DNA of 64,000 bases from Chryseobacterium sp. 7 (GTDB lineage: Bacteria; Bacteroidota; Bacteroidia; Flavobacteriales; Weeksellaceae), in NCBI RefSeq assembly GCF_003663845.1, contig NZ_RCCA01000001.1, positions 1,240,001-1,304,000 of the forward strand, in the 5' to 3' direction. Shown one piece after another: positions 9,326 to 18,553 of this stretch. Position 1 is the stretch's first letter. Each line of letters opens with the position of its first letter. The position numbers and the translations under genes were made by a program. The notes beneath the pieces are model-generated. The model was not told the origin of the DNA and did no database searches. It saw only the letters and a program-made list of their open reading frames with translations.

Positions 9326-10342
9326 CTAGTAAGTTTTAGCAATATCTTTCCCTGTAAACATCATACGTATAGGTTTACGCTGAATAGCATCTTCATTAAA
9401 ATTGTAAAGTTTAAATATCAGATCTGTAGGAATATATCGGTATAAACCATCGTCAACCAGGTATATTTTGCCGTCGTTGGTGTTTTGTACCAATTGATTT
9501 GCTGAAGTAATATCAGGTCCTCTTTCTCCGGTATAGTCATTGATATTGTTAACTTTTAAAAGTTTCCATTCTTTAGATTTTCCGGTTCTTGGATCTGGTT
9601 TAAAATCAAATAATCCATTTACAACAGACCAGGAATCTATACGTCTTAAAGTACTTTCAAAGACAATATAAACTGCTCCTGTGCTGGTATCCTGGAAAAA
9701 TTCTCCGTCACGGATTCTGAACGCTTTCGGTTCTGATTCTTTCAGATAGAATGAAATTCCTTCATAAACAAATCCATCTTTTCCGTCTCCCAGTTCGTTC
9801 TTATCTCTTGTGTAGAAGTGAGTTTTTTTATCAGCATTAAAATACCTGTAAATTGGAAAACTTCCAGGCTCGTCACCGTTGTAACTGGTTCCCAGATCTC
9901 TTTTCTCCCAGTAACTTTGTCCTGCAAACTCATTAGGATTGGTGGTTAATACCAGGTCATTGCTTCCTGTGTGAAACCAGCTTGAAATGACAGGGCCGGG
10001 TCCATCAGCAGATCCTAATAATCTTTCCTGAAAATAGTAGCTTAATCCGGGATAGGATTTAGGAAGTTCAGATGCTAAAGGGGAATTACTGTACAGGTGT
10101 TTTTTGGTAAGATCACTGTAAAAACCGTAAATAGGTTTCGTTAAGTAAAAGGATTTGGACCAGATTCCTGCAGGTGGAGGAGTGGGGGTATCCGGATTAT
10201 CTCTGAAGCCTCCTTTGGCCAATTTGTTAGGAGCAGATCCGTTAAGAATTTGTGATTCATTTAAACTTTCCAGTTCATCACCCGGAGCTGAACAGCTAGC
10301 CAGGGATATAGCGCATAATGCAATGAAATAAGACTTTTTCAT
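9326..10342 (-). CDS. Lipoprotein with DUF5648-like repeats
   Basis: A secreted lipoprotein of about 338 residues. The start MKKSYFIALCAISLASC gives a signal peptide ending in lipobox LASC; an upstream in-frame start at 10372 would add ten polar residues before the signal and is less likely. The middle contains FYSDLTKKHLYSNS, then YRYFNADKKTHFYTRDKNEL and FVYEGISFYL, the Tyr/Phe-rich pattern of DUF5648, a domain common in secreted proteins and of unknown function. The gene faces against the cob genes and has its own terminator. Confidence 0.8.
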   Translation of the reverse strand: MKKSYFIALCAISLASCSAPGDELESLNESQILNGSAPNKLAKGGFRDNPDTPTPPPAGIWSKSFYLTKPIYGFYSDLTKKHLYSNSPLASELPKSYPGLSYYFQERLLGSADGPGPVISSWFHTGSNDLVLTTNPNEFAGQSYWEKRDLGTSYNGDEPGSFPIYRYFNADKKTHFYTRDKNELGDGKDGFVYEGISFYLKESEPKAFRIRDGEFFQDTSTGAVYIVFESTLRRIDSWSVVNGLFDFKPDPRTGKSKEWKLLKVNNINDYTGERGPDITSANQLVQNTNDGKIYLVDDGLYRYIPTDLIFKLYNFNEDAIQRKPIRMMFTGKDIAKTY

Positions 10343-10521
10343 TTGATTTTTTTCGTGGTTATTACGGTGCAAAAGTATAAATACTGCCGAATTTAAAGGA
10401 TAAATCTAAGGTGATAAGATTCATGTTTCTTATTTTTTTAATCAATCTCTTTATCATTGTTAAAAGCTTTCCTAATTTTACGGGAATTGATTAATCCAGT
10501 TTTTATATTTAAAACAAGCAG

Positions 10522-11304
10522 ATGAAAGTCCTCAAGAATGAACTGATTTACTTAGCCACCGCACTCATGTTTTTCACAAGAATTCCGGTTCCGTTCACCA
10601 TTCCATACTCCAGTGAGATTATGAATAAATCTCAGAAATATTTTGCCTGGGTAGGATTGATAATAGGATTTATTAATGCATTGGTTCTCTATCTTTCCAC
10701 ACTGCTTTTTAATCTTGAAATCGGAATTGTTCTCATGATGATCTCGAATGTTTTGCTGACCGGAGCTTTTCATGAAGATGGTTTTACAGATATGTGTGAC
10801 AGTTTCGGAGGCGGATATGGGAAGGAGAAAATCCTGACCATCATGAAAGACAGCAGAGTAGGAGCATACGGAACAATAGGTATTATCCTTCTTTTTGCTT
10901 TAAAATTCTACAGTATTCATGCTTTGGGAATGAGCGATCCAATAGGCGTTTTACTGATTGTTATTTTAGCTCATACCACAAGCAGGTTTATTTCGGGAAC
11001 GATGATTTATACCCATCAATATGTGACTGATATTGATGTCAGCAAGTCGAAACCTTTGGCCAATAAACCATTGGATAAAACGGCTTTAATAGTTGGTTTC
11101 ATCAGTGTTTTAATTGCTTTTTACCTCATTCCGGACTGGCATTTGATCTTTGCATTTGCTCTGGCATATGTTGGGAAATTGTATCTAGGTTGGTATTTTA
11201 AAAAACATATCGGCGGCTACACAGGTGACTGTCTGGGGGCAGTACAACAGGTTTGCGAAGTTTTATTTTACTTAGGAACAATCATCGTATGGAAATTCAC
11301 TTAA
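10522..11304 (+). CDS. cobS: Adenosylcobinamide-GDP ribazoletransferase CobS
   Basis: A 260-residue integral membrane enzyme that joins adenosylcobinamide-GDP to alpha-ribazole (phosphate) in the final part of cobalamin synthesis. The family signature GAFHEDGFTDMCDSFGGGYG and the following KDSRVGAYGTIGI are present, with several membrane helices and the late GGYTGDCLGAVQQ motif. Its end overlaps the cobC start by 16 bases, so the two are translationally coupled. Confidence 0.95.
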   Translation: MKVLKNELIYLATALMFFTRIPVPFTIPYSSEIMNKSQKYFAWVGLIIGFINALVLYLSTLLFNLEIGIVLMMISNVLLTGAFHEDGFTDMCDSFGGGYGKEKILTIMKDSRVGAYGTIGIILLFALKFYSIHALGMSDPIGVLLIVILAHTTSRFISGTMIYTHQYVTDIDVSKSKPLANKPLDKTALIVGFISVLIAFYLIPDWHLIFAFALAYVGKLYLGWYFKKHIGGYTGDCLGAVQQVCEVLFYLGTIIVWKFT

Positions 11305-11843
11305 TCCGGCATACTGCTGTAGAAAATGCTGAAAACCTATGTTATGGTTTTGCCGAAATGCCTTTAAGGAAAGGTTATATTGATGATTTTAAAACATTGG
11401 ACATAGATAAGGATTATGATGAAATTATTTCAAGCCCTTCTGAGCGCTGTTGTTTTTTAGCTGATTATTTTAAATTTGATTATCAGACAGATGAAAGACT
11501 TCGCGAAATTAACTTCGGAAACTGGGAATTGAAAAAATGGACGGATATTCCGGAAGAAGAAATCAATCCGTGGTACAATGATTTTATTCGTGTGAATGCT
11601 TCTGAAGGGGAAAATCTTCTTGAAATGCAAACCCGCGTTCTCACTTTCTGGCAGGAATTAATTCAGAAAAAAGATATCAAAAAAGCTTTAATTGTTACCC
11701 ATGCCGGAGTTATTCGTCTGATTATTCAGTCTGTGCTTCAGTTTCCGCTGGAAAATATGTTCAGTATTCAGATTGATTGCGGCAGAAAAGTCGTTATTAA
11801 TTGGAATGACGGACTATTTTCTGTTAAAAAAGTGAATGTTTAA
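11289..11843 (+). CDS. cobC: Alpha-ribazole phosphatase, histidine phosphatase family (CobC)
   Basis: A 184-residue histidine phosphatase. The phosphohistidine motif LIRHTAVENAENLCYG is at the N-terminus, SSPSERC follows, and the second catalytic histidine is in VTHAGVIRL. ATG at 11289 is preferred because MEIHLIRHT is the normal family start; an in-frame start at 11253 lies inside cobS and adds 12 unrelated residues. Location after cobS supports alpha-ribazole-phosphate dephosphorylation. Confidence 0.9.
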   Translation: MEIHLIRHTAVENAENLCYGFAEMPLRKGYIDDFKTLDIDKDYDEIISSPSERCCFLADYFKFDYQTDERLREINFGNWELKKWTDIPEEEINPWYNDFIRVNASEGENLLEMQTRVLTFWQELIQKKDIKKALIVTHAGVIRLIIQSVLQFPLENMFSIQIDCGRKVVINWNDGLFSVKKVNV

Positions 11844-11872
11844 AATCATTCTATATTCTCATTACAATAAAA

Positions 11873-11896
11873 AAAACCGCTAAGAGTAGCGGTTTT
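11873..11896. terminator. Bidirectional terminator after cobC
   Basis: The stem AAAACCGCTA / TAGCGGTTTT has a 4-base loop and A/T flanks. It lies between cobC and the convergent lipoprotein gene ending at 11902. Confidence 0.82.
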
Positions 11897-11901
11897 ATAT
11901 T

Positions 11902-13107
11902 TTAGAATCTTCTGAAAGGTCTTACCCTTACCATGTTGTAATCTTTATTATATTCCCACATATAACCAGCATATCCGTCCAGAATTCTTGCTGAGTTACC
12001 ACCCGGTATTTCGGTAGAACTCCAATAATACTTTTGAGATACATCATTCCATGGGTTGGATGCAATATTGTAAACATTCTTGGCACTTTTATAAAATGCC
12101 ATCAGTTCTTCTTCAGATGGTAAAAACCAGTTACCAATACCATTCACAGTGTAATTAGCACATAATCTGGCCGCGCAGTTGGCATCCGAACATTGGGAAA
12201 TAATTCTTGTGGTATTAGCAGGTCCTGATCCCATTACAGCCTGGGTCTGGTTGATGATATTAAATGTACATCCCCATTTGATCTTATCAGAACCATTATA
12301 AGTAAGGTTGGCAGGTGCAGCTTCCAGATATCTCCAGCCGTCCGTAAACTCTCCCTTATCATAAAAAACATATCCCCCTGAAGCACCTATGGCACCAGCA
12401 GTTTTAAATGTCTTTTCGTCTGAATAATATACCTGTGCGCCTTCTTTTACATAAGATCTTACATAATAAGTAGTGTTGGGAAGTAATGCCGTAGCTTCCA
12501 GTTCGTACGCTGAGTAATTATTAGGATTCGATATTTTGATGATTTGGCCGTTTGATATATTAACTCCGGCACTCGTTCTGTAGCAGAATCCTTTCTCATC
12601 AGGATAGAATGCCTCAAGATAATTTACCGAAATGTCATCCGTACTTAATGTGGCTGAAGTGGTATAGATGGCTTTAGCCATTTTGAAAGTAATATCCATC
12701 TTTGCTGGTGTAACGAAGGTTACGTTATCTCCATAAATAATATCCCCGTTATTAGCCGCTACATAGGCTCTCACATAATAAGTCGTTGATTTTTCAAAAT
12801 CAGTACTGTAAGTTGCCATAAGCTGATAATCTCCTGTAGTGTTAGTATACTCTTCAATCATTTTGGAATTGCTGATGGTAGGATTAATATTCTTTGCCCA
12901 GCAGAATCCACGTCTTGAATATCCCGATCCGGAAGAGGTTACTGTTCCTGCAAATTTGAACTGTGCATTGCTGAAAGTAGGTTTACCGGTTACCACTTTT
13001 GGAGAAGCATTGACATTGTTGGTTGTACCGTTTTCATCATCTCTGCCGCCGTCTGAACCACATGATGCCAAAGTAAGGGATAAGAATAGAAATAATAATT
13101 TCTTCAT
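11902..13107 (-). CDS. Surface lipoprotein with fibronectin-like repeats and DUF1566-like C-terminus
   Basis: A 401-residue lipoprotein. The signal peptide ends in LASCGSDGGRDDE; the acidic residues after the cysteine resemble the lipoprotein export signal that sends Bacteroidota lipoproteins to the cell surface. Two beta-sandwich-like repeats follow, each with a TTYYVRAYV or TTYYVRSYV strand (about residues 30-135 and 140-235). The C-terminal part (GGYVFYD through GIGNWFLPSEEELMAFY to YYWSSTE) matches the DUF1566/Lcl C-terminal pattern. Binding or adhesion is plausible; the ligand is unknown. Confidence 0.8.
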   Translation of the reverse strand: MKKLLFLFLSLTLASCGSDGGRDDENGTTNNVNASPKVVTGKPTFSNAQFKFAGTVTSSGSGYSRRGFCWAKNINPTISNSKMIEEYTNTTGDYQLMATYSTDFEKSTTYYVRAYVAANNGDIIYGDNVTFVTPAKMDITFKMAKAIYTTSATLSTDDISVNYLEAFYPDEKGFCYRTSAGVNISNGQIIKISNPNNYSAYELEATALLPNTTYYVRSYVKEGAQVYYSDEKTFKTAGAIGASGGYVFYDKGEFTDGWRYLEAAPANLTYNGSDKIKWGCTFNIINQTQAVMGSGPANTTRIISQCSDANCAARLCANYTVNGIGNWFLPSEEELMAFYKSAKNVYNIASNPWNDVSQKYYWSSTEIPGGNSARILDGYAGYMWEYNKDYNMVRVRPFRRF

Positions 13108-13220
13108 GATTATGTTATTAGTTTTTAATTAGGTCGGCAAATATATAGAAAAAGATGATTACTTTTAAAAAAAAATAATTTGCCTGTCGTTGAGACTGTT
13201 GCAATAGATATAATCCAAAA

Positions 13221-13250
13221 ACGCCACCCAATATAATAATCAGATGGCGT
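13221..13250 (-). terminator. Possible terminator downstream of the 584-residue gene
   Basis: On the minus strand ACGCCA pairs with TGGCGT across an 18-base loop and is followed by TTTTTGG. The stem is only 6 bp with a large loop, so this is tentative. Confidence 0.4.
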
Positions 13251-13258
13251 AATGGAAT

Positions 13259-15013
13259 TTATTTAAAAATTCTGATAAAACTATCTTTTTCCAGGCTTTC
13301 CAGCGAGAAATCAAAATCAGCTTCCGCCTTTTCTGTTGTGATCTCTGCTCCAAGCTCTTTTACAAGCTCATTGAAAGACATTGCTTCGTACCACTGCTGG
13401 TACAAGGCACTGGTTGCCATTACAGAAACTTCATTATTTCCTGAAACATGAGAATGTCCGGCTCCGAAATTCAATAGTACGAAACATTGTTTTTCGTTCT
13501 TTGTCGTCAGCATTCCCAGAATCATTTGCTTTTGTACAGAATTACATCTGGCTTCAACAAAAAGATGGTTAGGATTCATCATATAATCGTAAGAAATATT
13601 ATCTCCTTTTCCGATTACGATTTTATAACCACAATTGGCATCTCCACTGAAAACGTTATTCATAACAAGCGTTGGCGCACAATGTCCTTTATTGGCGTAA
13701 AGATATTCAACAGCGCCGTTGGGAGCAGAAGTCATATCTCCGGAATACATCAATTGTCCGTCATTATGATTATAAGCTGCATTCCAACCTATTTTTCCGG
13801 CGATATTCAATCCCGAAAGGTCAAGGTCATTCGCTCCCCATTTGTCTTCCCAATAAATACCTACAGCCAGTCTGTCACCATAAAAACGCGTTCCGGTAGG
13901 AATATTTCCAACAAACATTTTTTCAGAAGTTGGCAATGCAAATTCTACATTCTCTGGGAAGTAGAATTTCTTTCCGGAAAGGTTTTCATATTTCAGTTTC
14001 AAAAAGTCCAGAATGAAATCATAATTGAACTGATTTACGTAAGTTTCCTTACCTTTTTTAGTCCATGATTTTCCGTTTCGAACTCTGTAAACAAAAGTAT
14101 CCTGACCATACATTCTTGAGTAACATGCTGACATTGCTTTAAATAATGCAAACGGTGTCGCATTTTCCAGCCAATGCCAATCACTGTTTTCCAGTAATGT
14201 ATTCGTAGCATCATTCAAAGGGTTTGATATCAATGGTTTATGATGCACTTTAGACAGCTTTGATATTTTATTGATTACTTTTGGCGCTCTGTTTTTATAT
14301 GCAAGGAATAACGGCTTAAATCTGTTGAAAATTTCCGCCATTTTTTCCAGTCCAAAGCTTTCGAACAGATAGGTTGGGTTGAAGTTACTTTGCTTGATCA
14401 AATTAATCAAATCATCATTTTTAATCAAAAGCGTTGTAGTGGTTGTCTTATAAATAACATAACGGAAAAACTCAACAGGATTTTCTGGATAAACTTCATA
14501 AAGGTCAGCTATTTTTATAACCGCTTCTTTATTCCTGATATTTTCTTTTCCGGTAAAATCATATTCCAGTTCCGTATGTAAAATAGAAAGCAGATCATCA
14601 ATGGTTTCTTCTTTTAAAGCAATACCTGATCTTAGCAAAGAAAGACATTTTTCCTGCATTTCTTCTACAGAATAGGCTTTAATGACTTTAAAAACCATCT
14701 TCATATCAGGAACATTCAAGAGTTCATCAGGAATATACATTTCACTTTGGAAATCGCTTCCATACGTTGAAATATAATGGCTGATCTGTTCAAAAAATAA
14801 ATCAATTCTGGAAGTATTCTTTATTTTCTCCCAGGATTTATGAAAGGTTTTATTCAAATCATTTCCATTCAGTTTTTCCTTTGCATAATAAGAGATGATC
14901 TCATTTTTTGCCCACAAAGCATCCGGTTCAATGATGAAGCCATCATTAGAAATAAATGGCTTTTCATCAGATTTTCTGGCCAATACTGCATTAAATAATT
15001 GTAGTGTTTTCAT
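13259..15013 (-). CDS. 584-residue protein of unrecognised family, RtcB/tRNA-like RNA locus
   Basis: I do not recognise this family. The first 300 or so residues look mainly helical and contain FLAYKNRAPKVINKISKLSK, a basic patch that could bind RNA. The last 200 residues look beta-rich; the segment VGIYWEDKWGANDLDLSGLN followed by IGWNAAY and LMYSGDMTSAPNGAVEYLY loosely resembles the TerD beta-sandwich pattern (DLD then a later SGD). There is no signal peptide or membrane segment, so it is cytoplasmic. Its 240-base leader holds three covarying hairpins, and the same transcript direction includes a tRNA-like RNA and rtcB. By analogy with Ro60/Rsr next to Y RNA and RtcB it may bind the structured RNA; this is inference. 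Confidence 0.8.
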   Translation of the reverse strand: MKTLQLFNAVLARKSDEKPFISNDGFIIEPDALWAKNEIISYYAKEKLNGNDLNKTFHKSWEKIKNTSRIDLFFEQISHYISTYGSDFQSEMYIPDELLNVPDMKMVFKVIKAYSVEEMQEKCLSLLRSGIALKEETIDDLLSILHTELEYDFTGKENIRNKEAVIKIADLYEVYPENPVEFFRYVIYKTTTTTLLIKNDDLINLIKQSNFNPTYLFESFGLEKMAEIFNRFKPLFLAYKNRAPKVINKISKLSKVHHKPLISNPLNDATNTLLENSDWHWLENATPFALFKAMSACYSRMYGQDTFVYRVRNGKSWTKKGKETYVNQFNYDFILDFLKLKYENLSGKKFYFPENVEFALPTSEKMFVGNIPTGTRFYGDRLAVGIYWEDKWGANDLDLSGLNIAGKIGWNAAYNHNDGQLMYSGDMTSAPNGAVEYLYANKGHCAPTLVMNNVFSGDANCGYKIVIGKGDNISYDYMMNPNHLFVEARCNSVQKQMILGMLTTKNEKQCFVLLNFGAGHSHVSGNNEVSVMATSALYQQWYEAMSFNELVKELGAEITTEKAEADFDFSLESLEKDSFIRIFK

Positions 15014-15033
15014 TGTTTTAAGTTTAAAAAATA

Positions 15034-15195
15034 AGTGAGGAGTAGATTCATTAAAAGTGAAGGGTATAGGAACTCCTTTTACCTATAGTTTATAAAAAGC
15101 GGGGAGTATTTTTCCAAAAAATATAGGAACTCCCTTTGCCTTATAATTTGTAAAAAGGCGGAAAGTAATTCTGAATTATAGGAACTTTCTTTGCC
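15034..15195 (-). ncRNA. Array of three covarying hairpins sharing modules with the tRNA-like RNA
   Basis: Reading the minus strand, three hairpins occur: H1 15195-15157, H2 15140-15098, H3 15083-15034. Each has a 5' module (GGCAAAGAAAGTTCCTATA, GGCAAAGGGAGTTCCTATA, GGTAAAAGGAGTTCCTATA) and a 3' module (ACTTTCCGCC, ACTCCCCGCT, ACTCCTCACT). The six-base stems GAAAGT/ACTTTC, GGGAGT/ACTCCC and AGGAGT/ACTCCT change together, as do the outer pairs GGC/GCC, GGC/GCT and GGT/ACT, with a constant AAA-versus-C internal loop. AGTTCCTATA opens every apical loop. The array forms the leader of the 584-residue gene. Compensatory changes argue for a selected RNA structure; its function is unknown. Confidence 0.75.
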
Positions 15196-15206
15196 TTTAA
15201 TTTTTT

Positions 15207-15252
15207 TAATAATGAAAATGTCTGATATATGAATATACACATTTTCTTCATT
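15207..15252 (-). ncRNA. Linker hairpin just 3' of the tRNA-like RNA
   Basis: On the minus strand AATGAAGAAAATGT (15252-15239) pairs with ACATTTTCATT (15221-15211), giving about 11 bp with a 3-base bulge and a 17-base loop. It begins 4 bases after the tRNA-like discriminator position and precedes the repeat hairpins, so the whole stretch 15364-15034 looks like one structured RNA. Confidence 0.55.
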
Positions 15253-15255
15253 TTG

Positions 15256-15364
15256 AGGAGCAGACAGGACTCGAACCTGTGACACACAATTGGGATTCAT
15301 AGGAACTTTAATTGCCTGCAGCGAAAAGTAATTTTGTTGCTCTAACCATCTGAGCTACTGCCCC
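15256..15364 (-). ncRNA. tRNA-like RNA with about 36 extra bases in the anticodon loop
   Basis: The minus strand folds as a tRNA: acceptor GGGGCAG / CTGCTCC (7 bp, with a G3-U70 wobble), D arm GCTC-AGATGGTTA-GAGC, T arm ACAGG-TTCGAGT-CCTGT with a canonical T loop, and a 5-base variable region. CCA is not encoded. The anticodon stem is short (ACAA/TTGT) and encloses a loop of about 43 bases instead of 7. Inside the loop ACTTTTCGCT (15329-15320) and GGCAATTAAAGTTCCTATG (15316-15298) are the same two modules as in the downstream hairpins but in swapped order, and they can extend the anticodon arm. It is either an unusual spliced tRNA or a tRNA mimic. No normal anticodon could be assigned. Confidence 0.75.
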
Positions 15365-15435
15365 TGCCGTTATATAATTTGGTTTTCATGAACCTTACAA
15401 GCTTTTATACCCGTAAGGCTGGTTAGTAGTTTTTA

Positions 15436-15470
15436 TAAACCTTATAGGTTTCAAAAACCTATAAGGTTTA
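15436..15470. terminator. Perfect 16-bp hairpin between rtcB and the tRNA-like RNA
   Basis: TAAACCTTATAGGTTT and AAACCTATAAGGTTTA are perfect inverted repeats with a 3-base loop (CAA). It lies 26 bases after the rtcB stop. There is no long T-run, so it may be an mRNA-stabilising or processing hairpin, or a weak terminator, separating rtcB from the RNA. A second, weaker pair CCTTAC/GTAAGG lies at about 15393-15418. Confidence 0.6.
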
Positions 15471-15496
15471 AATATTAGTTCATATCAGATATGCAA

Positions 15497-16948
<1,452 letters not shown>

Positions 16949-17037
16949 TTAATTATTTTTACAAAAAGTTTGTGAAAAAGACGGAAAAGTCTGTTTGCAG
17001 CTTGTAAAATAGTGTAAAATATAAAAAAACAAGGTCC

Positions 17038-17373
17038 ATGGTATTATTAGAACAATTAAAACATTTCCCGGAAACGATCCAGTTTAATGATGTGATCGCT
17101 TATATTGATGAACATTATGAATTTACCCCTACCGCTTTTCAAAATGGTGATACTACCAACCAGGCTGGACAGAATAATGGTTCGTGTAAGCTTTTCAGCT
17201 TTGCAAGCATCCATGATCTGACCCAAGAAGAAACACTTTGGCTTTTTGGTGAGTTCTACAGAGATGATGTTTTGAAAAACCCGGAAGGGACTGATCACCA
17301 GAATATCCGAAACTTCATGAAATTCGGTTGGGAGGGGATTACTTTTGACGAAAATGCTTTGAAAGAGAAATAA
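17038..17373 (+). CDS. HopJ-family protein
   Basis: A 111-residue protein matching the HopJ type III effector family (PF08888): FPETIQFNDVIAYIDEHYEFTPTAFQNGD, then GSCKLFSFA and LTQEETLWLFGEFYRDDVL. The family was named from Pseudomonas but is widespread in free-living bacteria without type III secretion, where it is a small cytoplasmic protein of unknown role. No secretion genes are nearby, so effector activity is unlikely. It lies 54 bases before the WYL regulator. Confidence 0.85.
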   Translation: MVLLEQLKHFPETIQFNDVIAYIDEHYEFTPTAFQNGDTTNQAGQNNGSCKLFSFASIHDLTQEETLWLFGEFYRDDVLKNPEGTDHQNIRNFMKFGWEGITFDENALKEK

Positions 17374-17427
17374 TCTAAAAAGCACATTTTGCTTATTAAA
17401 AAACACCCAATCATTAAACACTAAGGA

Positions 17428-18447
17428 ATGTCATCCAATAAAAATGCGCTCATCCGGTATAAAACACTAGATAAGTGCCTTAAAAATAAATACAGGAAAT
17501 ATACGCTGGAAGATCTCATTGATGAATGTTCGGAAGCATTATTTGAATTTGAGGGAAAGGAATCTTTTGTAAGTAAAAGGACCGTTCAGCTAGATCTTCA
17601 GAATATGCGGAGTGAAAAATTCGGATATGAGGCTCCTATTGAAGTCTACGAAAGAAAATATTACCGTTACAGCGACCCGGAATACAGCATTCATAATATC
17701 TCTGTGAATGAAAGTGATCTTAAGGCGATGAATAATGCAGTTCAGATTTTAAAACAGTTCAAGGACTTTTCCATGTTCAAAGAGATGAATGGGGTAATTC
17801 AAAAGCTGGAAGACTCTATCCACTCAACCAGTCAGAAATCGATTATTCATCTGGATAAAAATGAACAGCTTAAAGGGTTGGAACATATTGATATCCTCTA
17901 CGAAAGTATCGCGAATAAAAGAGTATTGAAGATTCTTTACAAAAGCTTTACAGCAAGGGAATCCAATATTTTTACGGTACATCCGCAACTGTTGAAGGAA
18001 TTCAACAACCGTTGGTTTCTGATCTGCCTTTACAAACAGAAAATGTATAATCTGGCTCTTGACAGAATGGAAAGTATTGAGGCTGATGAAAAGCTTCAGT
18101 ATATTGATAAAGATCTGGATGGTGATGAATACTTTAAAGATATCGTAGGGGTAACCGTTTCAGAATCAATGGATCCTAGGAATGTGATTTTCTGGGTAGA
18201 TGCCGGCAATGCTCCTTATGTAAAAACTAAGCCGCTGCATAAAAGCCAGGAGATTATAAAAGAAGATGGTGACGGAACTCTTTTTAAAATATGTGTTCAA
18301 ATCAACTTCGAACTGGAACGATTGCTGCTTGGGTTTGGTGACAGTTTAATTGTTCATAAACCCAGAAAATTAAGAGTGAAAATGGAAGAAAAATTTAAAC
18401 TGGGAAGTAAAAATTATCAGCATCTGATTATACCTGATGAAAAGTAA
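17428..18447 (+). CDS. WYL-domain transcriptional regulator
   Basis: A 339-residue regulator with an N-terminal helical DNA-binding part (RYKTLDKCLKN through TVQLDLQNMR) and a WYL domain from about residue 150 (RVLKILYKSF, then NRWFLICLYKQKMYNLALDRM). A C-terminal WCX-like extension ends GFGDSLIVHKPRKLR. WYL domains bind nucleic acids or other ligands and often control DNA-damage, defence and RNA-repair genes. It is divergently arranged with respect to the rtcB locus, with hopJ between, and might act on the palindrome at 16915; that is untested. Confidence 0.88.
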   Translation: MSSNKNALIRYKTLDKCLKNKYRKYTLEDLIDECSEALFEFEGKESFVSKRTVQLDLQNMRSEKFGYEAPIEVYERKYYRYSDPEYSIHNISVNESDLKAMNNAVQILKQFKDFSMFKEMNGVIQKLEDSIHSTSQKSIIHLDKNEQLKGLEHIDILYESIANKRVLKILYKSFTARESNIFTVHPQLLKEFNNRWFLICLYKQKMYNLALDRMESIEADEKLQYIDKDLDGDEYFKDIVGVTVSESMDPRNVIFWVDAGNAPYVKTKPLHKSQEIIKEDGDGTLFKICVQINFELERLLLGFGDSLIVHKPRKLRVKMEEKFKLGSKNYQHLIIPDEK

Positions 18448-18553
18448 TCTGTTCTGAATGTACCATTAATAAAGGATTATGACAGATAATTTATTTTTAG
18501 GTTCCATCTTGGCTTGGAAATTGTACTAATAATTCAATAATACCAAGTTAATT

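Noticed and set aside
13381..14068. Plus-strand open frames of 60-190 codons opposite the 584-residue gene
   Set aside because: They are shadows of the minus-strand gene, with biased composition and no start context.
15079..15300. Minus-strand open frame of 73 codons beginning MNPNCVSQVRVLSAPQ
   Set aside because: The VSQVRVLSAP string is the usual translation of a tRNA T-arm and acceptor stem. The frame overlaps the tRNA-like RNA and hairpins and has no coding features.
15034..15329. Repeats near rtcB as a CRISPR array
   Set aside because: The units are imperfect, paired as covarying hairpins, differ in spacing (loops of 17-28 bases), number only four and have no cas genes nearby.
15256..15364. 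tRNA interrupted by a group I intron
   Set aside because: The extra segment is about 36 bases, far too short for a self-splicing intron.
17038..17373. HopJ-like protein as a secreted virulence effector
   Set aside because: The family name is historical; no type III secretion genes or secretion signal are present.
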